64,000 bases of DNA, from positions 9,377,878 through 9,441,877 of the forward strand of contig CM061139.1 of the NCBI GenBank assembly GCA_030789695.1. Reading direction: 5' to 3'. Shown here in pieces: positions 30,578 to 41,088 of this stretch (positions within the stretch are counted from its first letter, which is position 1; the number at the start of each line of letters is the position of its first letter). The notes below the pieces were generated by a model. It saw only the letters and a list, made by a program, of their open reading frames with translations, made no database searches and was not told where the DNA came from. The DNA is from Scilla litardierei (taxonomy: Eukaryota > Streptophyta > Magnoliopsida > Asparagales > Asparagaceae). The position numbers and the translations under genes were made by a program.

Positions 30578-32997
30578 GTGTGGTTTTGGTGTGCACATTT
30601 CCTGCACGAGTTCTCTTTGACTCTGGTGTATCAATGTGCATTATTTCTCGGAGCTTCGTGGAGAAGCATTCCTTGTCGACGTCCCCTCTTCCCAAGAGTT
30701 GGAATATCGTTACAGGGAATGGCGTGGTCTCGGTGCATCGTGGTTGCATTTCTTGCTCGTTGGTGGTTTGTGGACATGAGCTTTATGCTGATTTCATTGT
30801 CTACGACATCATCAACTATGATGCAGTTCTTGGGATGGACTGGCTTGCGAGCTTCTATGCTACGATCGACTGTCGGAGAAAGAAGGTGGTGTTCGAGATT
30901 CCCGGACATCCAGTATTTGAGTTTAGCCGTGGTAGCAGTTCGCTTGGTCCTGTCAGGTTTCGGGCCAGGCCGGTGGAGGTTGTGGCTTTGCAGATGGAGT
31001 TGGAGAGGCCAGCTGTTGTGTGAGATTTTGATGACGTCTTCCCTGAGGAGATGTCTGGTTTGCCACCTGATCGAGCTCTAGAATTTTCTATTGATCTTAT
31101 TCCGGGAGCGCAGCCAATTTCGAAGGCGCCTTATCGTATGTCACCCGCTGAGTTAGAGGAATTGCGGAAGCAGCTGGATGAGATTTTGCAGAAGGGTTAT
31201 ATCAACCCTAGTGTGTCTCCGTGGGGAGCACCGGTGCTGCTGGTGAAGAAAAAGGATGGTTCACGTCGCATGTGCGTGGACTATCAGGAGTTGAATGCAG
31301 TGACCATCAAGAATAAATACCCGTTGCCTCGCATCGATGATATTTTTGATCAGCTTGGAGGTTCGAGGGTGTTTTCTAAATTGGATTTGAGGAGTGGTTA
31401 ACATCAGTTGAAGGTGAAGAAGGGAGATGTTCCGAAGACAGCGTTCAGGACGAAGTATGGACACTACGAGTTTGTGGTTATGCCTTTCGGCGTAACCAAT
31501 GCACCCGCAGTTTTCATGAATCTGATGAACCTGATTTTCTACGACTTTTTGGATAAGTTTGTCGTTATCTTTATTGACGACATTCTGATCTATTCAAAGT
31601 CGGAGGAGGAGCATGCCTCGCACTTGAGGACGGTGTTGGAGATTTTGAGGAAGCATCGGTTGTATGCTAAGTTTTCGAAGTGCGAGTTTTGGCTGGACAG
31701 AGTTGCTTTCCTCGGGCATGTGGTGACTGGAGATGGTATTTCTGTGGATCCCGAGAAGATCAGGGCCATCAGAGAGTGGCCTGTTCCGCAGTCAGCATCT
31801 GAGATTCAGAGTTTCCTTGGGCTTGCTGGTTACTATCGGCGCTTTATTAAGGACTTTTCCCGTATTGCTGAGCCGATGACCAGATTGACGCGGAAGGATG
31901 TACCTTTTGTTTGGTCGGGTGATTGTGAGAATGCTTTTGGTGTTCTGAGGGAGAGATTGACGACTGCCCCTATTCTTGGTGTGCCTGATCGCAGCGGTGG
32001 ATTTGAGATCTTTTGCGATGCTTCTGGCAAGGGTCTCGGTTGTGTGTTGCATCAGCATGTGCATGTTGTGGCTTATGCTTCTCGTCAGCTCAAGGTTCAT
32101 GAGAAGAATTACCCGACGCATGATTTGGAGTTGGCTGCCGTTGTGTTTGCTCTTAAGATTTGGAGGCACTTCCTGCTGAGTGAGAAAGTGAAGATTTTCA
32201 CCGATCACAAGAGCTTGAAGTATATTTTTACTCAGAAGGAGCTCAACATGCGACAGCGTCGATGGTTGGAGCTCATGGCGGATTATGAGATTGATTTGCA
32301 GTATCACCCTGGCAAGGTGAATGTGGTTCCTGATGTGCTGAGTAGGCTTCCAGCGGTGATGATTTTGACCTCGCAGTGGAGATTGCAGCAGGATTTTTGC
32401 GAGTCTGGTGTGGATATTGTTCTTCCTGGGGAGGTCTCTTCGTTGATGTGTATGTAGATACAGTCGACGATTGTGGATCGGATCAAGGCTGGCCAGGCTG
32501 AGGATCCGAAGCTGGTGAAGATTCGGGAGCAGGTGGAAGCCGGTCTGCGGACTGAATTTTTGATTCATGAGGATGGCTCGCTGAGGTTTGGAGCCAGGTT
32601 GTGTGTGCCAGCTGGGGATATTAGAGAGGAGTTGATGGTGGAGGCACACAGTTCACCGTATTCTGTGCATCCTGGTGGGACCAAGATGTACCAGGATCTT
32701 CGTCTGAACTTTTGGTGGCACTGCATGAAGAGGAGTGTGGCTCGGAGTGTAGCCAAGTGTTTGGTTTGCCAACAAGTAAAGGCGGATCATCAGCGTACGG
32801 CCAGGTTGCTGCAACCGCTTCCGATTCTGGAGTGGAAATGGCAACACATCACTATGGATTTCGTGACTGGATTTCCTCGGAGTCCGAAGCAGAATGACGT
32901 GATTTGGATGATCGTAGATCGATTGACCAAATCCGTGCACTTTATTCCGTTCCGAGTGGGACAGTCCACTGAGGCGCTAGCGAGGAGATATATGGAG
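30578..32997 (+). pseudogene. pol: pol of T3, first exon: protease, RT, RNase H, integrase N-part (broken)
   Basis: DSGVSMCI replaces the usual DSGAS in protease. A TGA at 31021-31023 stands between AVV and DFDDVF, a position also TGA in T4. RT motifs VKKKDGS, LDLRSG and FIDDILIYS are present, with a TAA at 31399-31401 replacing the Tyr of GYHQ. RNase H ([14 protein letters not shown]) is intact, and a TAG at 32455-32457 follows. The integrase HHCC domain and TMDFVTG are present. Most stops are C-to-T changes. Confidence 0.92.
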
Positions 32998-33068
32998 GTA
33001 AATTCTTTTACTCTCTGTTTTTATTTCCTTTTCCTAGTTTAGATGGTGATGTAACATGAATCGTGCAG
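32998..33068 (+). other. Predicted intron 2 of T3
   Basis: 71 bp, donor ATGGAG/GTAAATT, acceptor TCGTGCAG/GAGG. Removal joins RRYME to EVVRLHG exactly in frame. Unspliced, the frame stops at about 33040. Confidence 0.68.
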
Positions 33069-33971
33069 GAGGTCGTACGACTTCACGGAGTCCCCGTGAG
33101 TATCGTATCGGACAGAGACACGAGGTTCACATCTCAGTTCTGGCAGAGTTTGCAGAAGAGTTTGGGTACGCGTCTGAGTTTCAGCACGGCGTACCATCCG
33201 CAGACGGATGGCCAGTCCGAGAGGACGATTCAGATCTTGGAGGACATGCTGAGGGCATGCATGTTGGATTTCAAGGGTTCGTGGGAGGACCATCTACACC
33301 TGGTGGAGTTTTCTTCCAACAACAGCTTCCAGGCGAGTATTGGCATGGCGCCTTTCGCCGCTCTTTATGGGAGGAAATGTCGATCGCCATTGAGTTGGGA
33401 TGACGTTTGTGAACGGGAGCTGTTGGGACCTAAGATGATTGTGGAGGCCGTGGATGTTGTCAAGAACATTCGGGAGAGGTTGAGGATTGCTCAGGACCGT
33501 TTTAAGCATTGGGCGGATGCTAAACGTCGTCCTTTGGAGTTTGAGCCGCGTGATCATGTGTTTCTGAGGATTTCCCCGAATCGTGGAGTGATTCGCTTTG
33601 GGAAGCGAGGGAAGTTGAGCCCGCGATACATTGGACCGTTTGACGTTCTGGAGATAGTTGGCGAGGTAGCTTACCGCTTAGCCTTGCCACCATCTTTGGA
33701 GGGAGTTCACAATGTTTTCCATGTGTCGCAGCTTCGTCGATACATTAGCGATCCATCTCATGCTGTGGATTTCTCGGAGATTACCGTTCGCCCCGATATG
33801 ACATATGACCAGCAGCCAGTGCAGATTCTGGACAGGCGTCAGAAGTCACTTCGGAACAACGTTGTCAATATTGTGAGAGTGATGTGGCGGCACAGTTCGC
33901 CGGGAGAGTCTACTTGGGAGAATGAGGATGAGATGTGAGAGCGTTTCCCACTTTTGTTCCCGGACACGTGA
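33069..33971 (+). pseudogene. pol: pol of T3, second exon: integrase core and chromodomain
   Basis: [16 protein letters not shown] with Glu, [11 protein letters not shown], chromodomain-like [14 protein letters not shown]...TWENEDEM. Open except for TGA at 33936-33938 (CGA in relatives), ten residues before the normal end LLFPDT-TGA. Confidence 0.9.
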
Positions 33972-33979
33972 GTGTTGGG

Positions 33980-34017
33980 AAATTCCGAGGATGGAATTTT
34001 TCTTAAGTTGGGGAGGA
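33980..34017 (+). promoter_or_regulatory. AGGA-loop hairpin and polypurine tract of T3
   Basis: AAATTCCG-AGGA-TGGAATTT (one G-T pair; 33980-33999), then TTAAGTTGGGGAGGA abutting the LTR at 34018. Confidence 0.78.
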
Positions 34018-34306
34018 TGTAACGACTGGTTTTCTTGTATCTGGATTATTATATTATATATATGATTTGGTGGATTTTCTCCTCGCGTGTGGTTTTCGTC
34101 TCCGTAGCTTTCATTTTCGACCGTTTCGTCGTGTTTTCTTAGCTTCTTCCTTAGAATCGTCGATTTCAGAGTAAGTCATTCGTGACGGGCTTCATATCGG
34201 TCATATCTTATTGTTAGATCAAGCCTAGGAGTCTTAGGAATCGATCCCGGAGCTTCGCGCTCCATTTCGGAACTTTTGGTGCACATTAGCCGGTGTAAGA
34301 AGGGTC

Positions 34307-34702
34307 ACCGACCGACTAGATGACGATCCACTCGGTCGGAAAACCTTCTTGGACCGACTAGTGGGCTTTGTAAATTATTCAGGAGTTACTGTTTATCGTT
34401 AGTCGGTCTAAGAACGTTGGTTGACCGACTAGGATGCAAAGTAGTCGGTCGGCAATGCTTCTTTAACCGACTAACTCGTTAACTATTTTTGGTACCAGTT
34501 ACTGTTCACTTTTAGTCGGTCTAAGAACGTTAATCGACCGACTAGATTCGAAACTAGTCGGTCAGTAGTTGTTCTTTGACCGACTAAATCTAAATCCTAT
34601 TTTTGTACAGTAGTTACTGTTTGGACTTAGTCGGTCTGCGTTGGTCAACCAACCGACTAGTTCCCAAACTAGTCGGTCAGTGGTTGTTCTTTGACCGACT
34701 AA
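34307..34702 (+). repeat. Palindromic ACCGAC array, T3 3' LTR
   Basis: Same modules as 26978-27373, with a few arms mutated (for example ACTCGGTCGG in place of AGTCGGTCGG). Confidence 0.9.
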
Positions 34703-34745
34703 TCAGTGTCGAAACCCTAATTTCTGGGCAGCCGCCAGCACTTCC

Positions 34746-34753
34746 TATTTAAA
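34746..34753 (+). promoter_or_regulatory. TATA-like box of T3 3' LTR
   Basis: TATTTAAA in the same context as 27417-27424. Confidence 0.55.
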
Positions 34754-36060
34754 CCCCTCCCAAACGTTTTCTTCTTCTTCTTCCTCAACTCTAAACCTAA
34801 TTTCTCCCCCCATTGAGCCCCCTACTACCTCAAACCCTTATTCCTTCATCCCAAGCCCAAAATCCATCATCCAAACCCTTACTTAACACATTCTACCTCT
34901 CATCTTCCTCATACCTTCATCAAATCCCCCAAAATCTCCCAAAACCCTATTTCTCCAGAATTTCCCCATCTAATCCAGATCTGAACCCTAGGTTCCCCGG
35001 AGCATTTCTTCCGTTGCCGTGCTTGCTCGGCATCATTCTTCCGTTCCTGATACGGTAATAATCGATCTCTTAATGTTTTCATAACCCGTTGTGTTTTTGT
35101 GAAACCCTAATGAAATGAATGTTGTTTTGATGATTGTTTCTCCATAACAGCGACTTCCCCATAGATTAGCGTCCGTGAGACGAACCCTTGTTGATCGTCA
35201 TCCTCGGTGCTAGGCAAGTGAAACTTGCCACTTAGGGTTTTGGGCCATGTCTTAGGCCATTTGCTTGTTGTAGGCGTAAAAGAGACTAGGCGACGAAATG
35301 ATACTCTCCTAGGCGCAATTTCATGATCTAGCTTGACAACGAAGCTAGATCCGTCATTTATCATGTTGCATAAAACTACCATGCCATGTTTAATTTCAAT
35401 TACCGGTACGCGAATTAATTGTCATGTCATTGCATTCTTTAAATGTTCCCGTGATTGCGTAGCACACGCTACAATACTTGTACTTCCTAGCTCGTGACCA
35501 GAAGCGAGCATAATGAGTTGCTAACCCCAACGCTCGTTATTGAGGCTAGGTGTCCCCTGCGCCAAATACTTCCTGATTCATGATATAGAAAACAAGCTCC
35601 CGTGCGGGGCAACCCTGGCTCATTTACTGGGCTCATGTACAGCGACCCTGGCTTGTTTACGTGTGGGATGTGGTAAGAGTTAAGCGGTCATTCAACTGGG
35701 AGTCTGCCCGATCAGCAACTGCAGTTGTAAGGCGTAAACTCTGGGTTCTGGGGTAGTGTTAAGCGGCCAATCAGCGTGAATGCCAAACCGTTCAGCTGTA
35801 AGGCGTAAACATCTACAAACAACGTGAAACGTGACTAGTGAAAAGATTGAGATTGTTAGTAGCTTGGCTACTCTTGACTTGTCCCGATAATTGTTCTCTT
35901 GTACTTAATGTTTCACCATGTCTCGCTTGAGCACTCATGTTATAACTGCCATGTCATGCATACTATAACTGTTAGGTTGTTAGTTTGCCTTACTTTCAGT
36001 TTCCTTGCCCAAGTCTTTTAGACTTGCTGACATGTGCCCCTTTACTCTTTTGGGTGACAC

Positions 36061-36168
36061 ATGTTAGATCCTGAGCCTGAGTACATTGTTGAGGACGAGG
36101 TGTTTGCTGACGCCGAGCCCGAGCCTGTGTTTGACGAGGAGTACATGGACATTGGGGACCAGTCCTAG
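36061..36168 (+). CDS. Acidic LTR micropeptide, T3 3' LTR
   Basis: 35 codons, MLDPEPEYIVEDE...ADAEPEP...MDIGDQS. It differs from the 5' LTR copy at four or so residues, with no frameshift or stop. Confidence 0.5.
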   Translation: MLDPEPEYIVEDEVFADAEPEPVFDEEYMDIGDQS

Positions 36169-36517
36169 TGTCTTCGTTGAGCTTTTCCCTTTTGTTTTAG
36201 ACTGCTATTTTGTTGTCGGTGCGTAGCACCTATACTTTGTTACGTTGTTCCTTTTGTTGGCCTTGTTCTGGGCCATTAGACTCTTTCTTTTAGCCTGGTG
36301 GCTTTTCTGGATGTTGAACTTAATTTTCATGTTGGACAAATTATGAGATATGAGATTTTATTTCTGTCTCTCCTTGTGTTATTATTGTTGTTCCGTTTGT
36401 GGTTACATGGACCTGCTTATGTTTTATTGACGCTTATCGGGTTTGGGGCTTCACAGCTCCACTCTCGTGCAGACCTTCTCACGTATCGCCTCCATTTTAG
36501 GGAAGCGGGGCGTGACA

Positions 36518-36522
36518 AAGTA
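36518..36522. other. Target duplication of T3, right (AAGTA)
   Basis: Matches 26649-26653. Confidence 0.9.
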
Positions 36523-37623
36523 CATGTAGGAAGTGGCAAGTAAGGCATGGATAACAAGTTTTACAAGTAAAACACAGACAAGTACAAGTCAAGTAGTTCA
36601 CGTCCAGTGAACACGTCAAGTAAACACGTCAAGTAAACACGTCAAGTAACAAGTTGTGCATAGAGATTCCGTCTGTTGGCTAGAGTGGCTGATCGGGCCA
36701 ACTCCTAAGCTCAAGTGACCGTTTATCTCTACCCCTCCACGTGTATCGAGCCAGGGCATTACCCCGCACACGGAATGCTCACTTCTGGAACACGAGCCAG
36801 GAAGTGTATTTAACACATATGGCGTAGGGTTATGCCTGCAATGCAGGTGCCTAGCCGAAAACAAGTAGATCAGGCATTGGCTATCAACCAACTCACGTAG
36901 CCCGCTTCTGGAACACGAGCCAGGAAACACAAGTATGGTAGCGTGTGCTACGAATGCAACATTCAACATGGATAGCATGGATGACAATTAATTCGCGTAC
37001 CGTTAATTAAAATTAAACATGACATGGTAGTTATGCAACATGATAAATGACGGATCTAGCTTCGTTGTCAAGCTAGTTCCTGAAATTGCGCCTAGGCGAG
37101 TATCATTTCGTCGCCTAGTCTCTTTTACGCCTACAACAAGCATATGGCCTAAGACATGGCCCAAAACCCTAAGTGGCAAGTTTCACTTGCCTAGCACCGA
37201 GGATGACGATCAACGGGGCCATCACACAAATGCTAACTACGGAGATGAGATCGCTGCCATGGCAAAACAACATTAGAACAACATCCAACTAGTTTTATTA
37301 GGGTTTCACAAAAACACAAATGGGTTATGAGGATATTAAGAGATCGAGTTATTACCGTATCGGAAGCGGAAGAACGATGCTGAGCAAGCACGGCAACGAA
37401 AGAAACGATCCGGGGAACCTAGGGTTCAGATCTAGAAATGGGGAGAAAATATGGAGAAATGAGGTTTTGGGGATTATCCGGCGATATAGAGGTGGTGGCC
37501 GGCCAAAATGGAGAGGGGGAGAGGCTCTTGATGAAGGAGGAGGGCTAGGGTTAGATGGATGATGATTTGGGAAAGAAGGAGGCTCATGAGAAAGGAAAGA
37601 AGAAAAGAAAAATGTTTGGGAGG

Positions 37624-37631
37624 TTTAAATA
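37624..37631 (-). promoter_or_regulatory. TATA-like box of T2 5' LTR
   Basis: TATTTAAA on the minus strand, beside the array. Confidence 0.55.
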
Positions 37632-37673
37632 GGAAGTGCTGGCGGCTGCCCCGAAATTAGGGTTTTGACACTG

Positions 37674-38093
37674 ATTAGTCGGTCAAAGAGCAACCACTGG
37701 CCGACTAGTTTGGGAACTAGTCGGTCGGTTGACCAACGCAGACCGACTAAGTCCAAACAGTAACTCCTGTACAAAAATAGGATTTAGATTTAGTCGGTCA
37801 AAGAACAAATACTGACCGACTAGTTTCTCATCTAGTCGGTCGATGAACGTTCTTAGACCGACTAAGAATGAATAGTACTTGGTATCAAAAATGATCATAG
37901 AGTTAGTCGGTTAAAGAACGATTGCTGACCGACTAGTTTGCAACCTAGTCGGTCGACAAATGTTCTTAGACCGACTAACGATAAACAGTAACTCCTGAAC
38001 AATTAACAAAGCCCACTAGTCGGTCCATGAAGGTTTACCGACCGACTAAATCGTCATCTAGTCGGTCGGTTCCCCTTCTTGCACCGGCTAACG
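37674..38093 (-). repeat. Palindromic ACCGAC array, T2 5' LTR
   Basis: Near-identical partner of 20578-20994, four modules. Confidence 0.9.
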
Positions 38094-38360
38094 TGCACAG
38101 AAAGTTCCGAAATGGAGCGCGAAGCTCCGGGATCGATTCCTAAGACTCCTAGGCTTGATCTAATAATAAGATATGACCGATATGAAGCCCGTCACGAATG
38201 ACTTACTCCAAAATCGACGATTCTAAGGAAGAAGCTAGAAAAACACGACGAAACGATCGAAAATGAAAGTTACGGAGACGAAAACCACACATGAGGAGAA
38301 AATCCACCCAAACATATATAAAATATAATTAATCCAGATACATGAAAACCAGTCGTTACA

Positions 38361-39589
38361 TGTTTAACCCACTTTCACTTTTTCCCCAGTTTAAATATTG
38401 TTTAACCCTAAGTTTCACATAATTTTAGTCCCTATTTATTTTTATTAATAATAATATTCTTCTAAATGTTGACCAAGCCCATGTTTTCCCTCTTAACCAC
38501 ACACACAACAGGTTGGAGAGAGGGAGTGAGGTATTGGGCTTTTTAATATTATAATAACAAGTTTTTAACCTATAAACAACTCTACCTTTAAGCCCTCGCC
38601 CCTCTACCCACGTGACCCAAGCCTCTCTCTCTCTATTAAATTAACCCTAGGTTACTTTTTCCCAGCAAATCAAAGAACATGAGCCGCCCCCTTTATATTC
38701 TTCGCACGCAACACCAAACCGCGCCACCCCTCCTATCTTTTTCCCTCGCAGCGGCTCTCCAAGAGCCGCAGCCCTTCGCCTCCGACCTTACCCTTCGCCG
38801 ATGGCCTCTTTCTCCCCTTCACCGGCGTTCCCCATCGTGATTCCCTCTCCAGACGCCACAGCAAGCCGCAGCAGCCCCGTCTTCGCAGTAGCAGCCCGCT
38901 GCAGCAGCGGCGGCTGTTACCGCCGCCACTGCCGCCCGTGCCCCCTCCGATGTGCCTCCGTCCCCCTCTGACCTCTGCGCCACTATGGCAGCCACCGCAG
39001 GCCGCCGTTACTTCGAAACAGCGAGCTCTCGCTGTTTCGTGCTCTAACGACATCCCGACGTGTCGGTTCGCCTCCTCGTCGGTTCGCCTCCTCGTCGGTT
39101 CGCCTCCTCGTCGCTCACTCTCGCTGTTGGGTTCTTCCGACAGCCCCTACCCCGCCTAGAGGTGTTCCTCGACGTCACGATCAGCCCCTACGACGCTTAA
39201 CATCGTAGTCTTCGTGTGTATCGACCCCTTCGTCTCCGTTCGTTGTTACGGCTTCCCGTGAGCCGTAGAACGTCAACCGTCCACTTTGCTCGCTGATTTG
39301 GATGCTCCTCGCTGATCTTGTCACTGTTCTAGGATTGGCGATCATGGAATCTTATTTTGGAAACTGGATTAGGATGGCTTTCTTTATTCTAACCCCTGGC
39401 GTCGCTACTCGACGCCAGTGTAGCTCTCGTGGCGTGTAAGGGTAATTTTCTGATCACTTAGGACCCCATACCAATGCATGCTAATCAAGATTAAAATCGG
39501 TATTTTAATCGCTTAGTAAATCACTAATGAAGATAATTTAAATTGGGACTGTAGGTTGATGAATCCGAGCACATAGGTAGATTGGACTG
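38361..39589 (+). repeat. N2 LTR, right part
   Basis: Resumes N2 after T2 (TGTTTAACCC). It holds a TATA-like TTTATAT near 38692, a C/T-rich leader, a three-unit CGCCTCCTCGTCGGTT repeat (about 39067-39115), hairpin H0 and a splice-donor-like AAGGGTAATT. It is cut at 39589 by N3. ORFs here are not convincing genes. Confidence 0.78.
39396..39418 (+). other. Leader hairpin H0 of N2
   Basis: CTGGCGTCG-CTACT-CGACGCCAG, a perfect 9-bp stem; compare N3 and N4, where stem pairs change together. Confidence 0.7.
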
Positions 39590-39928
39590 TGTCACGCCCA
39601 GCTTCCCGAAAATGTGGAGGCGAAGCGTGAGAAGGTCTGCTCAGACTTGAAGCTACAAAGCTGCAAGTCCGATAAGTGTCAAAAGCATTAAATGGCAGGT
39701 CCTTGCAACGCGAAACGAAACAAGATAATAATAATAAAATGAGACAAAAGAGAGATCTCGGGATATCCACAAATATAAATCCCAACATCGCAGAAAAGCC
39801 ACCAGGCTAAAAGAAAAAGAGTCTAAAGGCCCAAGCATGGCCAACAAAAGTACAACGTACAAAGTAAAGGTGCCACGCACCGACAACTAACAGCAAGCCT
39901 AAACAAAGGAAGAGAACACAAGCGGTCT

Positions 39929-40033
39929 CTAAGACTGGTCACCAATGACCACAAACTCCTCCTCGGTAACCATTGGCTCAGCGCCAGCAAACACTATGTC
40001 CTCTGCAACGGCCTCTAGCTCGGGATCTAACAT
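39929..40033 (-). CDS. Acidic LTR micropeptide, N3
   Basis: 34 codons plus TAG, MLDPELE...VFAGAEP...GDQS; exactly one codon shorter than the T2 form. Start-codon hairpin ACATGTG/CACATGT is kept. It is the only evident conserved ORF of this element. Confidence 0.5.
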   Translation of the reverse strand: MLDPELEAVAEDIVFAGAEPMVTEEEFVVIGDQS

Positions 40034-40677
40034 GTGTCACCCAAAAGGGAGAGGGTCACATGTCAGCAAGTCTAAAAAGACTTGAGCAAGGAAACTGAAA
40101 GGAAAGTAAACTAACAATCTAGCAGTTATAGTATGATGCATAGCATGACAAGTTTAGTATGTGAGTAAAAAATAAGGTAAGGTGCAAGTAGCAAGTATGG
40201 CATGGATGACAAGTTTTACAAGTATAAACATGGACAAGTACAAGTCAAGTAAATCACGTCAAGTAAACACGTCGTGCACAGAGATTTCGTCTGCTGGCTA
40301 GAGTGGCTGATCGGGCCAACTCGTAAGCTCAGGTGACCGCTTATCCCTACCCCTCCACGTGTATCGAGCCAGGGCATTACCCCGAACACGGAATGCTCGC
40401 TTCTGGATCATGAGCCAGGAAGTGTATTAAACACGTAAGGCGTAGGGTTATGCCTGCAACGCAGGTGCCTAGCCGAAAACAAGTAGATCGAGCATTGGCT
40501 ATCGACCAACACACGTGGCCCGCTTCTGGAACACGAGCCAGGAAACACAAGTATTGTAGTGTGTGCTACGAATGCGACATTCAACATGGATAGCATGGTA
40601 TGGCATGTAGTAAGGCGTACAGGTAAGGAATTAAACATGGCAGTTTAATATGCATGAACAACAAGTTAAAAGGGTTG

Positions 40678-40853
40678 GATCTAGATTCGTTGTCAAACTA
40701 GATCAATTGAGGTGACAGATCTAGTTTCGTTGTCAAACTAGATCAAATAGGCGTCTAGGCAGCTATCATTTCACTGTCTAGTCTCTTTTACGCTACGGTA
40801 CAAAAGTGGCCTAAAACATGGCCTAAACAAGCAACGGGCAAGTTTCACTTGCC
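40678..40853 (-). other. Leader hairpins H3 (two), H2, H1 of N3
   Basis: H3 occurs twice: 40678-40704 (one A-A mismatch) and 40718-40744 (GATCTAGTTT / AAACTAGATC, perfect), both with loop CGTTGTC on the plus strand. H2 with loop TGAAATGATAG (sense) follows near 40756-40782 with one A-C mismatch. H1 GGCAAGT-TTC-ACTTGCC is at 40837-40853. Confidence 0.7.
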
Positions 40854-41042
40854 TGAAATACGTGTTTGTATCACAATTCTCAAGTCCAATCACAGATTTA
40901 CCAAGTCCAGAGCTCCCACGCTCAGTCCAACAATCAGCCTACAGTCCCGTGTTTTAAAGTTGGATTAGTGAGTTACAAGCAGTAAAAACACAGTTTTTAT
41001 CTTGTTAATATGCATGTGTGGGTTCCTACGGTTCAGATATAC
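40853..41042 (-). other. Candidate leader intron of N3
   Basis: 190 bp, donor TTAAG/GTATATC just after hairpin H0, acceptor TTTCAG/GCAAGTG at H1. Confidence 0.4.
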
Positions 41043-41065
41043 CTTAACACGACGCGAGAGCTACA

Positions 41066-41088
41066 CTGACGTCGGGTAGCGACGTCAG
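41066..41088 (-). other. Leader hairpin H0 of N3
   Basis: CTGACGTCG-GGTAG-CGACGTCAG on the plus strand; perfect stem. Confidence 0.7.

Larger units (their letters stand above)
26654..36517 (+). mobile_element. T3: complete Tekay-like element nested in T2
   Basis: LTRs 26654-29187 (2534 bp) and 34018-36517 (2500 bp), full gag-pol body, perfect AAGTA target duplication. It inserted into the 5' LTR of T2, a member of the same family, in opposite orientation. All protein domains are present but stops at 29456, 31021, 31399, 32455 and 33936 disable it. The length difference between LTRs is largely a TA microsatellite. Confidence 0.95.
34018..36517 (+). repeat. 3' LTR of T3
   Basis: 2500 bp, same layout as the 5' LTR with scattered differences and a short TA run. 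It holds H2-H3 near 35288-35352, with a mismatch at the H3 base, and the micropeptide ORF. Confidence 0.94.
18850..38360 (-). mobile_element. T2: Tekay-like element with T3 nested in its 5' LTR
   Basis: Minus-strand element: 3' LTR 18850-21263, body 21264-26078, 5' LTR 26079-26653 plus 36523-38360. The two LTRs are about 2414 and 2413 bp once T3 and one target copy are removed. Flanks are CGTTT (18845-18849) and TGTTT (38361-38365), a 5-bp duplication with one changed base, inside N2. The coding region has stops at 25559, 23366 and 22126, changes near 23033, and a frameshift near 23075. Confidence 0.93.
36523..38360 (-). repeat. 5' LTR of T2, U3 and leader part (right of T3)
   Basis: Continues from 26653 after the T3 target duplication and ends CAGTCGTTACA at 38360. 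It contains hairpins H3 (37052-37080, one mismatch), H2 and H1 (to about 37191), TATA-like box and array. As the promoter half of the T2 5' LTR it now reads into T3. Confidence 0.92.

Noticed and set aside
30560..31081. Long overlapping ORFs in other frames and strands of gag-pol (for example 22713-23171 and 29234-30475)
   Set aside because: Shadows of the real frame, with no family resemblance.
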